Shown in pieces: positions 44,482 to 52,792 of a stretch of DNA of 64,000 nt. A model generated the notes under the pieces. It did no database searches. It had not been told where the DNA came from and saw only the letters and a program-made list of their open reading frames with translations. Origin of the DNA: Clostridiales bacterium 38-18 (GTDB lineage Bacteria; Bacillota; Clostridia; Peptostreptococcales; Acidaminobacteraceae); contig MKTL01000001.1 in the NCBI GenBank assembly GCA_001897605.1, positions 620,001-684,000 of the forward strand, in the 5' to 3' direction. Made by a program: the position numbers and the translations under genes. Every line of letters begins with the position of its first letter. Within the stretch, counting starts at the first letter, position 1.

Positions 44482-45927
44482 ATGAAAGCAAGAGTAAAAG
44501 GCTTTACATTAATTGAATTAATCATCGTTATAGCTCTTCTTTCCAGTGTAATTTTCCTTAGCACAAGTATGATTAGGCTCTCAACGGTTGCTCACGAAAA
44601 AACCGTTGATGAATATGAAATCAATACCACCATTCGATTGGCATCACAAAAGGCTAATGAACTGATTAGGTACTCAAAAGCAGTATTTGCAGTAACGAGT
44701 GATTATATATCAGATGTAAATCGAATGGATCCAGGCTGGAACTATTATGCGGTTTCGGCAGATAAACGTAGAATTGTAGAGTATGTTTATGATTCTGTAG
44801 CCGCTACGCATGTAGAGCGTGTTTTGGTCGATGAAAGTCCAAACGTCGAATACGAAATCGTGTTTTCTAAAGACACCTCAACGGGTAATGATAATATGCT
44901 TAAATTTCAAATCGTAGGCTACGTTACTTCAGTAAATGGCTCTGGTGACTCTGTGAGAACAGGTCAGAAAATCATGTTCGAATCAGAGGTTGAAGCTCAA
45001 AACTCTTTGCAGGTAGTGGATAAGGGAACACCTTTATCGCCTTCTGTAGCACTCGCCTATAGAAATGATAGCTCTGCACAAGGAACTGGTAGAACACAGG
45101 TCGCTACGATTACGCTTGTTCTCGATGTATCTGGTAGTATGGACAACAGCCTAAATGGTATATCCAGACTTAATCGTGTAAAAAATGCGTTGTTAGGCTA
45201 TACAAAAAGTGATGGAACAGTTGTTGAAGGTATCGTAAATACGTTCGCACGTGAAAATAACATCGAGCTATGTATCGTTCCCTTTTCTCAAACTGCGAAT
45301 TATCCAGCACCAAGCAGCTATTCAAACACCGAACACCCATTTTACAATGCTGAAGAGGATCTGAGCACGATCACCACCTTGGTTCAAAATCTGAGAACCT
45401 ATGGCAATACAAATACTGGAGATGGATTAAGAAGAGCCTATTACAGATTGATTGATTTTAATCCTGTTAACGAAGGCTACAATCTGGAAACCGAAAAATA
45501 CGAATATATGATTGTTTTAGTCGATGGCGAGACAAATCAGTCCTCTTGGACTGGATATGGTTATTATGATTGGTGGAATATTTTTAATCCATATCGCTTT
45601 TCTTACAGCTCTCAATACACTGGAAGAGGCGGAATATACTCTGATATTGTATACGATGAGGTAACGAGAACTTATCCATATAATCGTTCTAATAGCACTT
45701 ATATCAATACAATTGGTAGCTTAATAAGAGCCGAAAATGTAGGCGCATACGTAATTGGTTTTGCAAATGACGTAACTACTGAAATTACAAATATTGGTAC
45801 TGCAATAAATGCTGAGCATGTGTATGGCTATAATGACGATTTTGATCTAGATGAGGTATTTGATAATATTGCGCAAGACATTATGGCTGAAATCTGGCTT
45901 GTAACTGGGCCACAGATTATGAATTAG
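44482..45927 (+). CDS. Modular minor pilin with von Willebrand factor A domain
   Basis: Protein of 481 residues. It starts as a type IV prepilin: basic leader MKARVKG, then FTLIELIIVIALLSSVIFLS with Glu5. Residues about 30-190 are the pilin-like part. Residues about 205-475 are a vWA domain with a complete metal-ion-dependent adhesion site: LDVSGSMD near residue 212 (DxSxS), TNTGDGLRRAY near residue 313 (Thr), and VLVDGETNQ near residue 350 (Asp). Such a domain binds ligands through a divalent cation. In Streptococcus sanguinis a comparable vWA pilin (PilB) is known as a pilus adhesin. It is probably displayed at the tip. Confidence 0.88.
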   Translation: MKARVKGFTLIELIIVIALLSSVIFLSTSMIRLSTVAHEKTVDEYEINTTIRLASQKANELIRYSKAVFAVTSDYISDVNRMDPGWNYYAVSADKRRIVEYVYDSVAATHVERVLVDESPNVEYEIVFSKDTSTGNDNMLKFQIVGYVTSVNGSGDSVRTGQKIMFESEVEAQNSLQVVDKGTPLSPSVALAYRNDSSAQGTGRTQVATITLVLDVSGSMDNSLNGISRLNRVKNALLGYTKSDGTVVEGIVNTFARENNIELCIVPFSQTANYPAPSSYSNTEHPFYNAEEDLSTITTLVQNLRTYGNTNTGDGLRRAYYRLIDFNPVNEGYNLETEKYEYMIVLVDGETNQSSWTGYGYYDWWNIFNPYRFSYSSQYTGRGGIYSDIVYDEVTRTYPYNRSNSTYINTIGSLIRAENVGAYVIGFANDVTTEITNIGTAINAEHVYGYNDDFDLDEVFDNIAQDIMAEIWLVTGPQIMN

Positions 45928-45936
45928 GAGTCCTAT

Positions 45937-48855
45937 ATGAGAAGGAAATCGAGTGGATTTACATTAATAGAAATTATTGTCGCAATCGGGTTGATTGGGA
46001 TTATTTCTGCTGGATTTTTAGGGGCGATTAGCAATAATTATCAGTTCTTATTTGAAACAAAATCAATTACTGAAAAAGCTTTTTTAGCTCAAAAAGATAT
46101 GGAAATAGAAATAGATGCTGCTAAAACTGCAATTGCATCAGTTGGCCATGGGGGACTGACTCTGAATACAATGAGCTTATTTGACGGGGTAACTGTGAGC
46201 TACTATGCCCTTGAAAATACACTTGATGGCAATACCTTCTATACTTATATTTCAGACCAAAGGCTACCTTCTATTGAGAAACTAGAAGTTTCTAACGTAG
46301 CAATCTTACCCAAATTCAATTCTATAACGACAAAGTATCTATATCCAGTTGCTGAATCTAACCTAAAAGGAACCTATATAAATGATCCAACAACGATTAG
46401 TGACCTTATGGTCAATTTGTTTAGCTGGTATGTCTCAAAACCGGGATTTAATATTCCCGTTCCAAAAGGAAATTCTAGTTCATTTTACTATTTAAACGAT
46501 ATGCCTGAGATAGAAGTAACCGGAAGATATCCAATTTTTCCAAATGATTTTTATTTAATTGCAACTGAGACGACCGATAGCTTACCAGACTTAACTGGAT
46601 ATGGTGGAAGACAGCTGTTACTTACAGTTACACCAGCAGCTAAATCTGGAAAAATTGGTAATCCGGGTATGAGCAGTCCAGTTCATATTAATGGGCTACC
46701 TGATATCAGCAGTCTTGTATTACACCTAGATGCTTCCTATGTGGACCCGTATAATAGCACAGAGGTTTTGAGTTCGACCAACCGATTGGCACTTAGATGG
46801 TATGATTTGGATTCTAATACAGGTCTAACCGCACCTACAGAGTACGCAGTACCAACCTCTACAGCGAAAAGACCCCTATTAAAGGATACTGACGTAACGG
46901 TTTCCTTTGATTCTAGATTTATGGAATTTACGGCTTCAAAGGATATGCAGATTGCTTCACAAGGTACCAATGGTCAAACGCTTACTTACTATGCTATCGC
47001 AAGAGGACGAGATTCTGGGCGCGATGAACTGATTTTCACCAATGGCTCCTACACCGCTCGGATGGTTGAAGATGTGAATAATAATTTGCAGGCAGATGGT
47101 TGGTATTTGGTAACTGGAAGCTATTTATCAAATAGCAACACCTTCACATTTGGCAATGATAACATCGATATTGCAGAAATTGCTTTCTTTAACGGTAGCG
47201 TTGATGATTCTGCGATTACAGACTACTTTAAGCTAAAATACATCCCTGTAGATTCTGATGCAACAATCGTTAATTTATATGATCAAACCGATGAAGTGTT
47301 TGTTGGAGAAGCCTATACCTTACCGAGTGCAGTGATGGCTGAGATGTCTGTTGGTAGTGATAAGCTTGTTCGTGTAACCTGGAGCGATACTGTAAATACA
47401 AGCACGGCTGGTGTTGTCACAGTTACGGGGACTTCAATAGATGATCCTTCGAAAACGATGACACTTACTGTGACTGTGAAGCCAATTGTTTATGCAACAG
47501 ATGTTAATTTGTCGAGCACCTCAGTGAATCTACTATTAAATCAAACGACGACGCTTACTGCAGAGGTTGTTCCTTCAAATGCGAACGATACCACAATTGT
47601 TTGGTCATCAAGTAATTCGAGTGTTGCTTCTGTATCAGAGGGCTTAATAACTGCTAATGCTTTAGGAACTGCAGTAATTACCGCTACCTCGGGTGATGGT
47701 CATGCCTCCAAAAGCTGTACTGTAACCGTTACAAGTGTCTATAATTGGCCATCAGGTGAAGTGCTTCATCTAGATGCTTCATTCAATACGACTGTGACAG
47801 GAACCACGGTTACCTCTTGGAATAATATCGCCTCGAGTTACAACAATTTTACTCAAGTAAGCTCTAGTGGCCCTCAGCTTGTTGCAAATGGCTTAAATGG
47901 TTTTTCAACCTTAAGGTTTAATGGTTCAAAGTATTTAAGACTTGCGTCACAGTGGTTAACTGCCTCATCAGGGAGCGATGTGAATTTTTTCAATGATAGT
48001 GCGTCCACACCTTATACTGTGTTTATAGTTGCGAAATCTGCCACAACTTCCAATTCAAACGAAGCGTTTTTCAGTAAAGCGACAGGATACGATACTAATG
48101 CAACTTATTACGTCGGATCTAGAAACCGTGTAATTGTTGAAAGATTAAGGGGTGCAACAAATATTACAACGATCAGCAGCAACAATTTCAACCTAATCAG
48201 ATCGTCTTGGAATAATTCAGCAGCCTCACTCAGTATAAATGGGACTCCATTTTCACCGGTTAACACGGGTTCAAGAACAAATCAAACTAATTTCATTACA
48301 ATTGGTGCTGCGGATTCCGGCAGTTCAAACCTATTAAATGGAGATATAGCAGAAATTTATGTGTTTAATAGAGCGCTTACTGGTTCTGAAATTACAACAG
48401 TTGAAGATTATCTTAACGCAAAATGGTTCAATACCTATGGCATAGATTGGCAGTTCACCTCCAGTAATAACAACTGGACTTTTGCAAATGATCTCACAAA
48501 TCAAACCCTTAGCAATGGAACGATTACTGGTACAATCGTTGGCGCAGACCCTTCAATGGTTTCTGCGACTAACTTAAATGTAAATCTATCAAACAATCGA
48601 CACATTCTTATACGAATGAAAAATAACACATCGAGTACGCAGGCACAGATTTATTTCGCAACCAACAGTAGTGCAAGTTTTGATGAAAATAAAGTTGTAA
48701 ATTTTACAATTAAACCAAACAGCGAATACTGTGAGTACCTGATTGATATGTCTGCGAACATCAACTGGACAGGAACGCTAAGGCAACTAAGGTTAGATCC
48801 GTCAATTGGAGCAACAGGAACATTTTCAGTAGATTATATCCGTGTACTGCAATAA
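45937..48855 (+). CDS. Giant modular minor pilin with LamG/ConA-like, Ig-like and carbohydrate-binding-like domains
   Basis: Protein of 972 residues, very large for a pilin. The leader MRRKSSG is followed by FTLIEIIVAIGLIGIISAGF with Glu5. Then: pilin-like region (about 30-255), LamG/ConA-like domain 1 (about 258-435, opening LVLHLDASY), an Ig-like domain (about 437-517), a Big_2 Ig-like domain (about 518-600, VPSNANDTTIVWSSSNSS), LamG/ConA-like domain 2 (about 605-830, opening VLHLDASFN), and a beta-rich tail (about 832-972, with LIRMKNN and SVDYIRV) found in surface glycan-binding proteins. It looks like a tip adhesin for polysaccharides. Boundaries are by eye. Confidence 0.85.
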   Translation: MRRKSSGFTLIEIIVAIGLIGIISAGFLGAISNNYQFLFETKSITEKAFLAQKDMEIEIDAAKTAIASVGHGGLTLNTMSLFDGVTVSYYALENTLDGNTFYTYISDQRLPSIEKLEVSNVAILPKFNSITTKYLYPVAESNLKGTYINDPTTISDLMVNLFSWYVSKPGFNIPVPKGNSSSFYYLNDMPEIEVTGRYPIFPNDFYLIATETTDSLPDLTGYGGRQLLLTVTPAAKSGKIGNPGMSSPVHINGLPDISSLVLHLDASYVDPYNSTEVLSSTNRLALRWYDLDSNTGLTAPTEYAVPTSTAKRPLLKDTDVTVSFDSRFMEFTASKDMQIASQGTNGQTLTYYAIARGRDSGRDELIFTNGSYTARMVEDVNNNLQADGWYLVTGSYLSNSNTFTFGNDNIDIAEIAFFNGSVDDSAITDYFKLKYIPVDSDATIVNLYDQTDEVFVGEAYTLPSAVMAEMSVGSDKLVRVTWSDTVNTSTAGVVTVTGTSIDDPSKTMTLTVTVKPIVYATDVNLSSTSVNLLLNQTTTLTAEVVPSNANDTTIVWSSSNSSVASVSEGLITANALGTAVITATSGDGHASKSCTVTVTSVYNWPSGEVLHLDASFNTTVTGTTVTSWNNIASSYNNFTQVSSSGPQLVANGLNGFSTLRFNGSKYLRLASQWLTASSGSDVNFFNDSASTPYTVFIVAKSATTSNSNEAFFSKATGYDTNATYYVGSRNRVIVERLRGATNITTISSNNFNLIRSSWNNSAASLSINGTPFSPVNTGSRTNQTNFITIGAADSGSSNLLNGDIAEIYVFNRALTGSEITTVEDYLNAKWFNTYGIDWQFTSSNNNWTFANDLTNQTLSNGTITGTIVGADPSMVSATNLNVNLSNNRHILIRMKNNTSSTQAQIYFATNSSASFDENKVVNFTIKPNSEYCEYLIDMSANINWTGTLRQLRLDPSIGATGTFSVDYIRVLQ

Positions 48856-48872
48856 CTTTAAGAAGGTATAAT

Positions 48873-49925
48873 ATGACAATTAATGAAATTTTAAGTTCAG
48901 CAGTGAAGAATAACGCCTCTGACATACACCTTGCGGTAGGAAATTCACCAATTATAAGAGTAGATGGAATTTTAAAGGAGCTAGAGCACAGAATGCTTCA
49001 AAGTGAGGACACCATTTCCTATGCTCGTGAAATTCTAACCAATGCACAGTACAACGCATTGATGAAGGAAGGGCAGGTCGATTTTGCTTACAGAATTCCA
49101 AATCAAAATGTTTTTAGAGTAAATTGCTTTAGATATAGCGATCAAATTGGACTTGCATGTCGTGTTATTAGTGAGTCTATCCCTACTGCAAAAGAGCTTG
49201 AATTACCTGACTCAGTAGAAAAGGTGTCTGATTTTAACGCGGGATTAGTACTGGTGACTGGTCCAACAGGGTGCGGTAAATCTACTACGATTGCTTCTAT
49301 TATCGATGCAATCAATAAGAAAAAAAATTGTCATATCTTAACCATTGAAGATCCAATTGAGTATATTCATAAAAATCAAAACTGTATTATAACTCAAAGA
49401 GAGGTCGGTCGAGATTGTAATAATTTCAGTGAAGCGTTAAGGGCGGGACTAAGACAAGATCCTGATGTAATCATGGTTGGTGAAATGAGAGATTTAGAAA
49501 CCATTTCAACAGCACTTACTGCGGCTGAAACTGGTCATCTTGTTCTTGCGACTCTGCATACCAGAAACGCATATCAAACGATTGAGCGGATAATTGACGT
49601 TTTCCCTGGTGCACATCAGCAACAGATCAGGGTGCAGCTAGCGACGTCGCTAGTTGCAGTATTTTCTCAACGACTTCTGCCAAGAAAAAAGGGGAATGGT
49701 AGAATTGCAGCGGTTGAGAGTTTAATAGTGACACCCGCTATCCGAAATTTGATTCGTGAAAACAAAGTCCATCAATTATATTCATTCATACAAACTGGTC
49801 AAAAATCTGGGATGCAGACAATGGATGATTACTTAGTGGGTCTTTATAGAAATAAAACGATTGATAGGGATACGCTACTTGAACATGTAACAGAGAGAGA
49901 AACGATAATAAAAGTAATTGGTTAA
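48873..49925 (+). CDS. pilT: PilT-like ATPase (second copy)
   Basis: ATPase of 350 residues, clearly paralogous to the first pilT product. ASDIHLAVGNSPIIRVDG at the start, Walker A GPTGCGKSTTI near residue 130 (Cys in place of Ser), Walker B RQDPDVIMVGEMRD near residue 196, HTRNAYQTIERIIDVFPGAHQQ near residue 228 and AIRNLIRENKVHQL near residue 290 are all present. It may be a second retraction motor with different kinetics (PilU-like role). It lies between the modular pilins and pilM. Binding site AAGAAGGTATAAT is moderate. Confidence 0.88.
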   Translation: MTINEILSSAVKNNASDIHLAVGNSPIIRVDGILKELEHRMLQSEDTISYAREILTNAQYNALMKEGQVDFAYRIPNQNVFRVNCFRYSDQIGLACRVISESIPTAKELELPDSVEKVSDFNAGLVLVTGPTGCGKSTTIASIIDAINKKKNCHILTIEDPIEYIHKNQNCIITQREVGRDCNNFSEALRAGLRQDPDVIMVGEMRDLETISTALTAAETGHLVLATLHTRNAYQTIERIIDVFPGAHQQQIRVQLATSLVAVFSQRLLPRKKGNGRIAAVESLIVTPAIRNLIRENKVHQLYSFIQTGQKSGMQTMDDYLVGLYRNKTIDRDTLLEHVTERETIIKVIG

Positions 49926-49935
49926 GGGGGATGCA

Positions 49936-51021
49936 ATGAAGAAGAAAATTCAGAAGGTCAAAACCAACTTATTATCATTGGATATTGGAAGCGACAGCAT
50001 TAAAATTGCAACAGGTCAGTTCAATGGTGATAAATTAAAGATCAATAATTTGATAAAAGTACCAGTCAATTCAGGAATTATTGAAAATGGAAGAATCGTT
50101 GATGAAAGTGCGTTCAAATCCATACTTCAAAGTACTTTAAGAGAAGCCAAAATAAAACAAAAAGAAGTCGTCGTTACCTGTGAATGTCAAGATATCATAA
50201 AGCGTGAGCTTTCGGTACAGAAGGTGGATGACGCAGATCAAATGGAATTGATTACTTACGAGGTTGGTCAATATTTACCTATAGATATTGACGCTTATGT
50301 CCTTCAATATAAAATTTTAAATGAATTTGAAGAAAATGATGTCCAAAAGGTGAGGGTTTTGCTTGGGGCGATGCCTAAAGAGATTGTCAAATCTATCTTT
50401 GATTTGTTAATAGATTGTGGATTGACGCCTAAATATTTAGACATGCACAGCAATTCACTAGATAAATTCATTAATCTGGTTTTTGATTCAATGACACTTT
50501 CTAAAACACTCGCTTTTATTGATTTTGGACATGATTTAATTGATATTACGCTCTTTGAAAAGGGTGAATATAAGTTCAACCGTTTATTGAAGCTTGGCTT
50601 ATCAGAATTTGATAGAATACTGCAAGAGCATTATGGTATTGACGCAGTAGAAGCGGAGCAAAGAAAGAAAAAAACCAGCATCACTGCGCTGGTGGGGGCT
50701 GTTGAGAAAGAAGACTTTATTGCAACTGATGACAAAGGGGTTTTGATTTCAGAAACTGCAGGCTATTTCAATGAATGTGGAAACGAAATTGAAAAAGTAT
50801 TTAAGTATTACACAAGTAGAAGTGGGGACAATCGAATTGATAATATTTATGTCTATGGTGGCGGAGCAAGTGCGAAGGATATGATCAATTTTTTACGAGA
50901 TCGATTTGAAACGCCAACAGAAATTATCAGTCATTTGGGAATGATAGAGGTAAATACAAAAAATGCAGTAAGTGAATTGCCAATATTTATTAATGCGGTT
51001 GGCGCACTTATTCGCAAGTAG
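49936..51021 (+). CDS. pilM: Type IV pilus assembly protein PilM
   Basis: Actin-like cytoplasmic protein of 361 residues. The nucleotide-binding phosphate loop is LLSLDIGSDSIKIATG at residues 11-26; later ATPase-fold segments include FIDFGHDLIDITLFEKGEY near residue 195 and IYVYGGGASAKDM near residue 305. PilM binds the cytoplasmic N-terminus of PilN and links it to the motor. The frame opens at 49918, but the ATG at 49936 follows AAGGGGGATGC. It overlaps no gene but begins 10 bases after the pilT stop. Confidence 0.9.
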   Translation: MKKKIQKVKTNLLSLDIGSDSIKIATGQFNGDKLKINNLIKVPVNSGIIENGRIVDESAFKSILQSTLREAKIKQKEVVVTCECQDIIKRELSVQKVDDADQMELITYEVGQYLPIDIDAYVLQYKILNEFEENDVQKVRVLLGAMPKEIVKSIFDLLIDCGLTPKYLDMHSNSLDKFINLVFDSMTLSKTLAFIDFGHDLIDITLFEKGEYKFNRLLKLGLSEFDRILQEHYGIDAVEAEQRKKKTSITALVGAVEKEDFIATDDKGVLISETAGYFNECGNEIEKVFKYYTSRSGDNRIDNIYVYGGGASAKDMINFLRDRFETPTEIISHLGMIEVNTKNAVSELPIFINAVGALIRK

Positions 51022-51032
51022 GGGGGAACTAG

Positions 51033-51593
51033 ATGAGAGATTTTAACTATTTTGATCCTTATCTCAACGTTCAGGTCAAGAAAAACACAGGAATGATTAT
51101 AATCGTTGTCTTAGCAGCACTGATGCTGGTTTTGATGATTTATTATCAGATTTTATTAGTTCAAAAAGAAAGCTCTCTCACCACAGATATTGCAGAAATC
51201 GAAAGCTATATTCAATCAGCAGAAATCAGTAAAAAATTGAATGATGTTGATATTAAGGGGAAGCAATTAGAAAATTTACAAACTCTTTTGGGTGAAGTAT
51301 CAACCTTAAACGTTCAACTAGATGCGAGTAGTAGGATTGATGACATGCTAATAGAACAAATCAATGCGCAATTGCCTCAAGGGGCATTTTTGACAGAGAT
51401 GAATCTATCAAGTAATTTGATTTCTATTAAGGGCTATTCAACTGAATATCAAACAATTGCTCAATTTGCTTATAACCTAAGACAAAGCGATGGACAATAT
51501 GACGTTTTGATTCCTTCGATTATAGAGAATAATGGGAATTATGAATTCTTAATTAATATAACCTTGGGAACGGAGGTGTCAAATGCGAATTAG
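51033..51593 (+). CDS. pilN: Type IV pilus alignment protein PilN
   Basis: Bitopic membrane protein of 186 residues: a cytoplasmic N-terminus (DFNYFDPYLNVQVKK) where PilM binds, one helix (21-43), a coiled coil (50-100) and an extracytoplasmic domain (105-186). The short N-terminal FxPY-like segment replaces the usual INLLP motif. It overlaps pilO by 11 bases, so the two are co-translated and probably dimerise. Confidence 0.82.
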   Translation: MRDFNYFDPYLNVQVKKNTGMIIIVVLAALMLVLMIYYQILLVQKESSLTTDIAEIESYIQSAEISKKLNDVDIKGKQLENLQTLLGEVSTLNVQLDASSRIDDMLIEQINAQLPQGAFLTEMNLSSNLISIKGYSTEYQTIAQFAYNLRQSDGQYDVLIPSIIENNGNYEFLINITLGTEVSNAN

Positions 51594-52782
51594 TAAAAGA
51601 GATAGACTGTTATTGATCGTATTGGCCTTTGTAGCGGCATTTGCGCTTTATTATTTTCTTCTCATGCATCCCAAAGAAGAATCAATTAGTAATCTAGAAA
51701 CCTCATTCAGTCAATGGGAGTCCATGAAGTCAGACGTCGATGCGAAGCTTACCTCTGAGAAAATATTGGATAAAAATATTGAGGATTTAAAAGATCAGAT
51801 TCGTTCAGCTTCACTTCCATTATATGAAGAAATTACGCAGGAAGAGATTGTAGCATTGCTCTCTAGATTTGCCGAAGGTTCATTTCTAAATATCTCCGAA
51901 ATGCAGTCATCACCGAATCTTAGTACAAGTGAAGGTATTATGAGATACCAAACAACGTTAAGCTTTAAAGGCAATTATGATGATCTATTAGGCTATATTA
52001 GAACGATCAGAAATAATGATAAGCATATTATTTTGAACAGTGTAATAATTACCAATAATTTACAAGACGAGTTAACTGGTAAAATGGTACTTGAGTTTAA
52101 TGCCATTACGAACGCTAAAGAGTATATAAGTGAAAGTGAAAAATTAGTCTCTAAGGAGTTAAACACACGCGATGTATTAATGGGACCTTTTTTACCATAT
52201 GAATCATTTGTAATCAATGAAGCGCCTGGAACAACAGATACTGTTAACCCAGAATATCCTCAGTATCCAGATACCACAGACGAGCTGAATTATGAGGATT
52301 ATAACCCTAAGACACAAATATATAGCTTTGAAGAGGGGGATTTCTTCTTTGTAGCAAATAGCGAGGACATTCAGGGCGGATTGACAAGAAGTAAAACCAA
52401 AATTTCTGATGGGTATTCAGCAGAAATGAGCTTTGACTTCATGGCTTCAAGGCCATATAGTGAGGCAAACTTAGTATTTGATCAAAATAAAGTAATGCTG
52501 ACAAAGCAAGTGGACACAATTGGATTATGGGTTTATGCATACGAGGCATCGAATCATAAATTAGGAGTAGTCATTTTAGACTCAAAAGGTAAAGAATTTA
52601 GGGTTGAACTTGCAAATGCAGTTGACTGGACACAATGGAACGAACTAGAAGTACAAATGCCAGTAGAGATTACTTATCCTTGTATGATTCAAAGAATTTA
52701 TGTTGAAGGTATTGGCTACGATCAGAAATTAACCGGAAAATATCTTATGGATCAACTTGAAGTCTCTTATCCAGTAAACTGA
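51583..52782 (+). CDS. pilO: PilO-like alignment protein with C-terminal beta-sandwich extension
   Basis: Protein of 399 residues, about twice the usual PilO. Residues 1-190 are PilO-like: a membrane helix (9-28), coiled coil (30-70) and an alpha/beta domain (LPLYEEITQEEIVALLSRFA near residue 85). Residues about 195-240 are a Pro/Thr-rich linker (NPEYPQYPDTTDE). Residues about 243-399 are an added beta-rich domain opening YSFEEGDFFFV, with DTIGLWVYAYEA and GKYLMDQLEVSYPVN, which resembles carbohydrate-binding jelly rolls. In a Gram-positive cell this would face the wall. The start overlaps pilN. Confidence 0.82.
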   Translation: MRISKRDRLLLIVLAFVAAFALYYFLLMHPKEESISNLETSFSQWESMKSDVDAKLTSEKILDKNIEDLKDQIRSASLPLYEEITQEEIVALLSRFAEGSFLNISEMQSSPNLSTSEGIMRYQTTLSFKGNYDDLLGYIRTIRNNDKHIILNSVIITNNLQDELTGKMVLEFNAITNAKEYISESEKLVSKELNTRDVLMGPFLPYESFVINEAPGTTDTVNPEYPQYPDTTDELNYEDYNPKTQIYSFEEGDFFFVANSEDIQGGLTRSKTKISDGYSAEMSFDFMASRPYSEANLVFDQNKVMLTKQVDTIGLWVYAYEASNHKLGVVILDSKGKEFRVELANAVDWTQWNELEVQMPVEITYPCMIQRIYVEGIGYDQKLTGKYLMDQLEVSYPVN

Positions 52783-52792
52783 AGGGGGAAGT

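Noticed and set aside
41218-49925. Two pilT genes as sign of a recent duplication or mobile element
   Set aside because: The two products differ throughout and are not flanked by repeats or transposase remnants; treated as stable paralogues.
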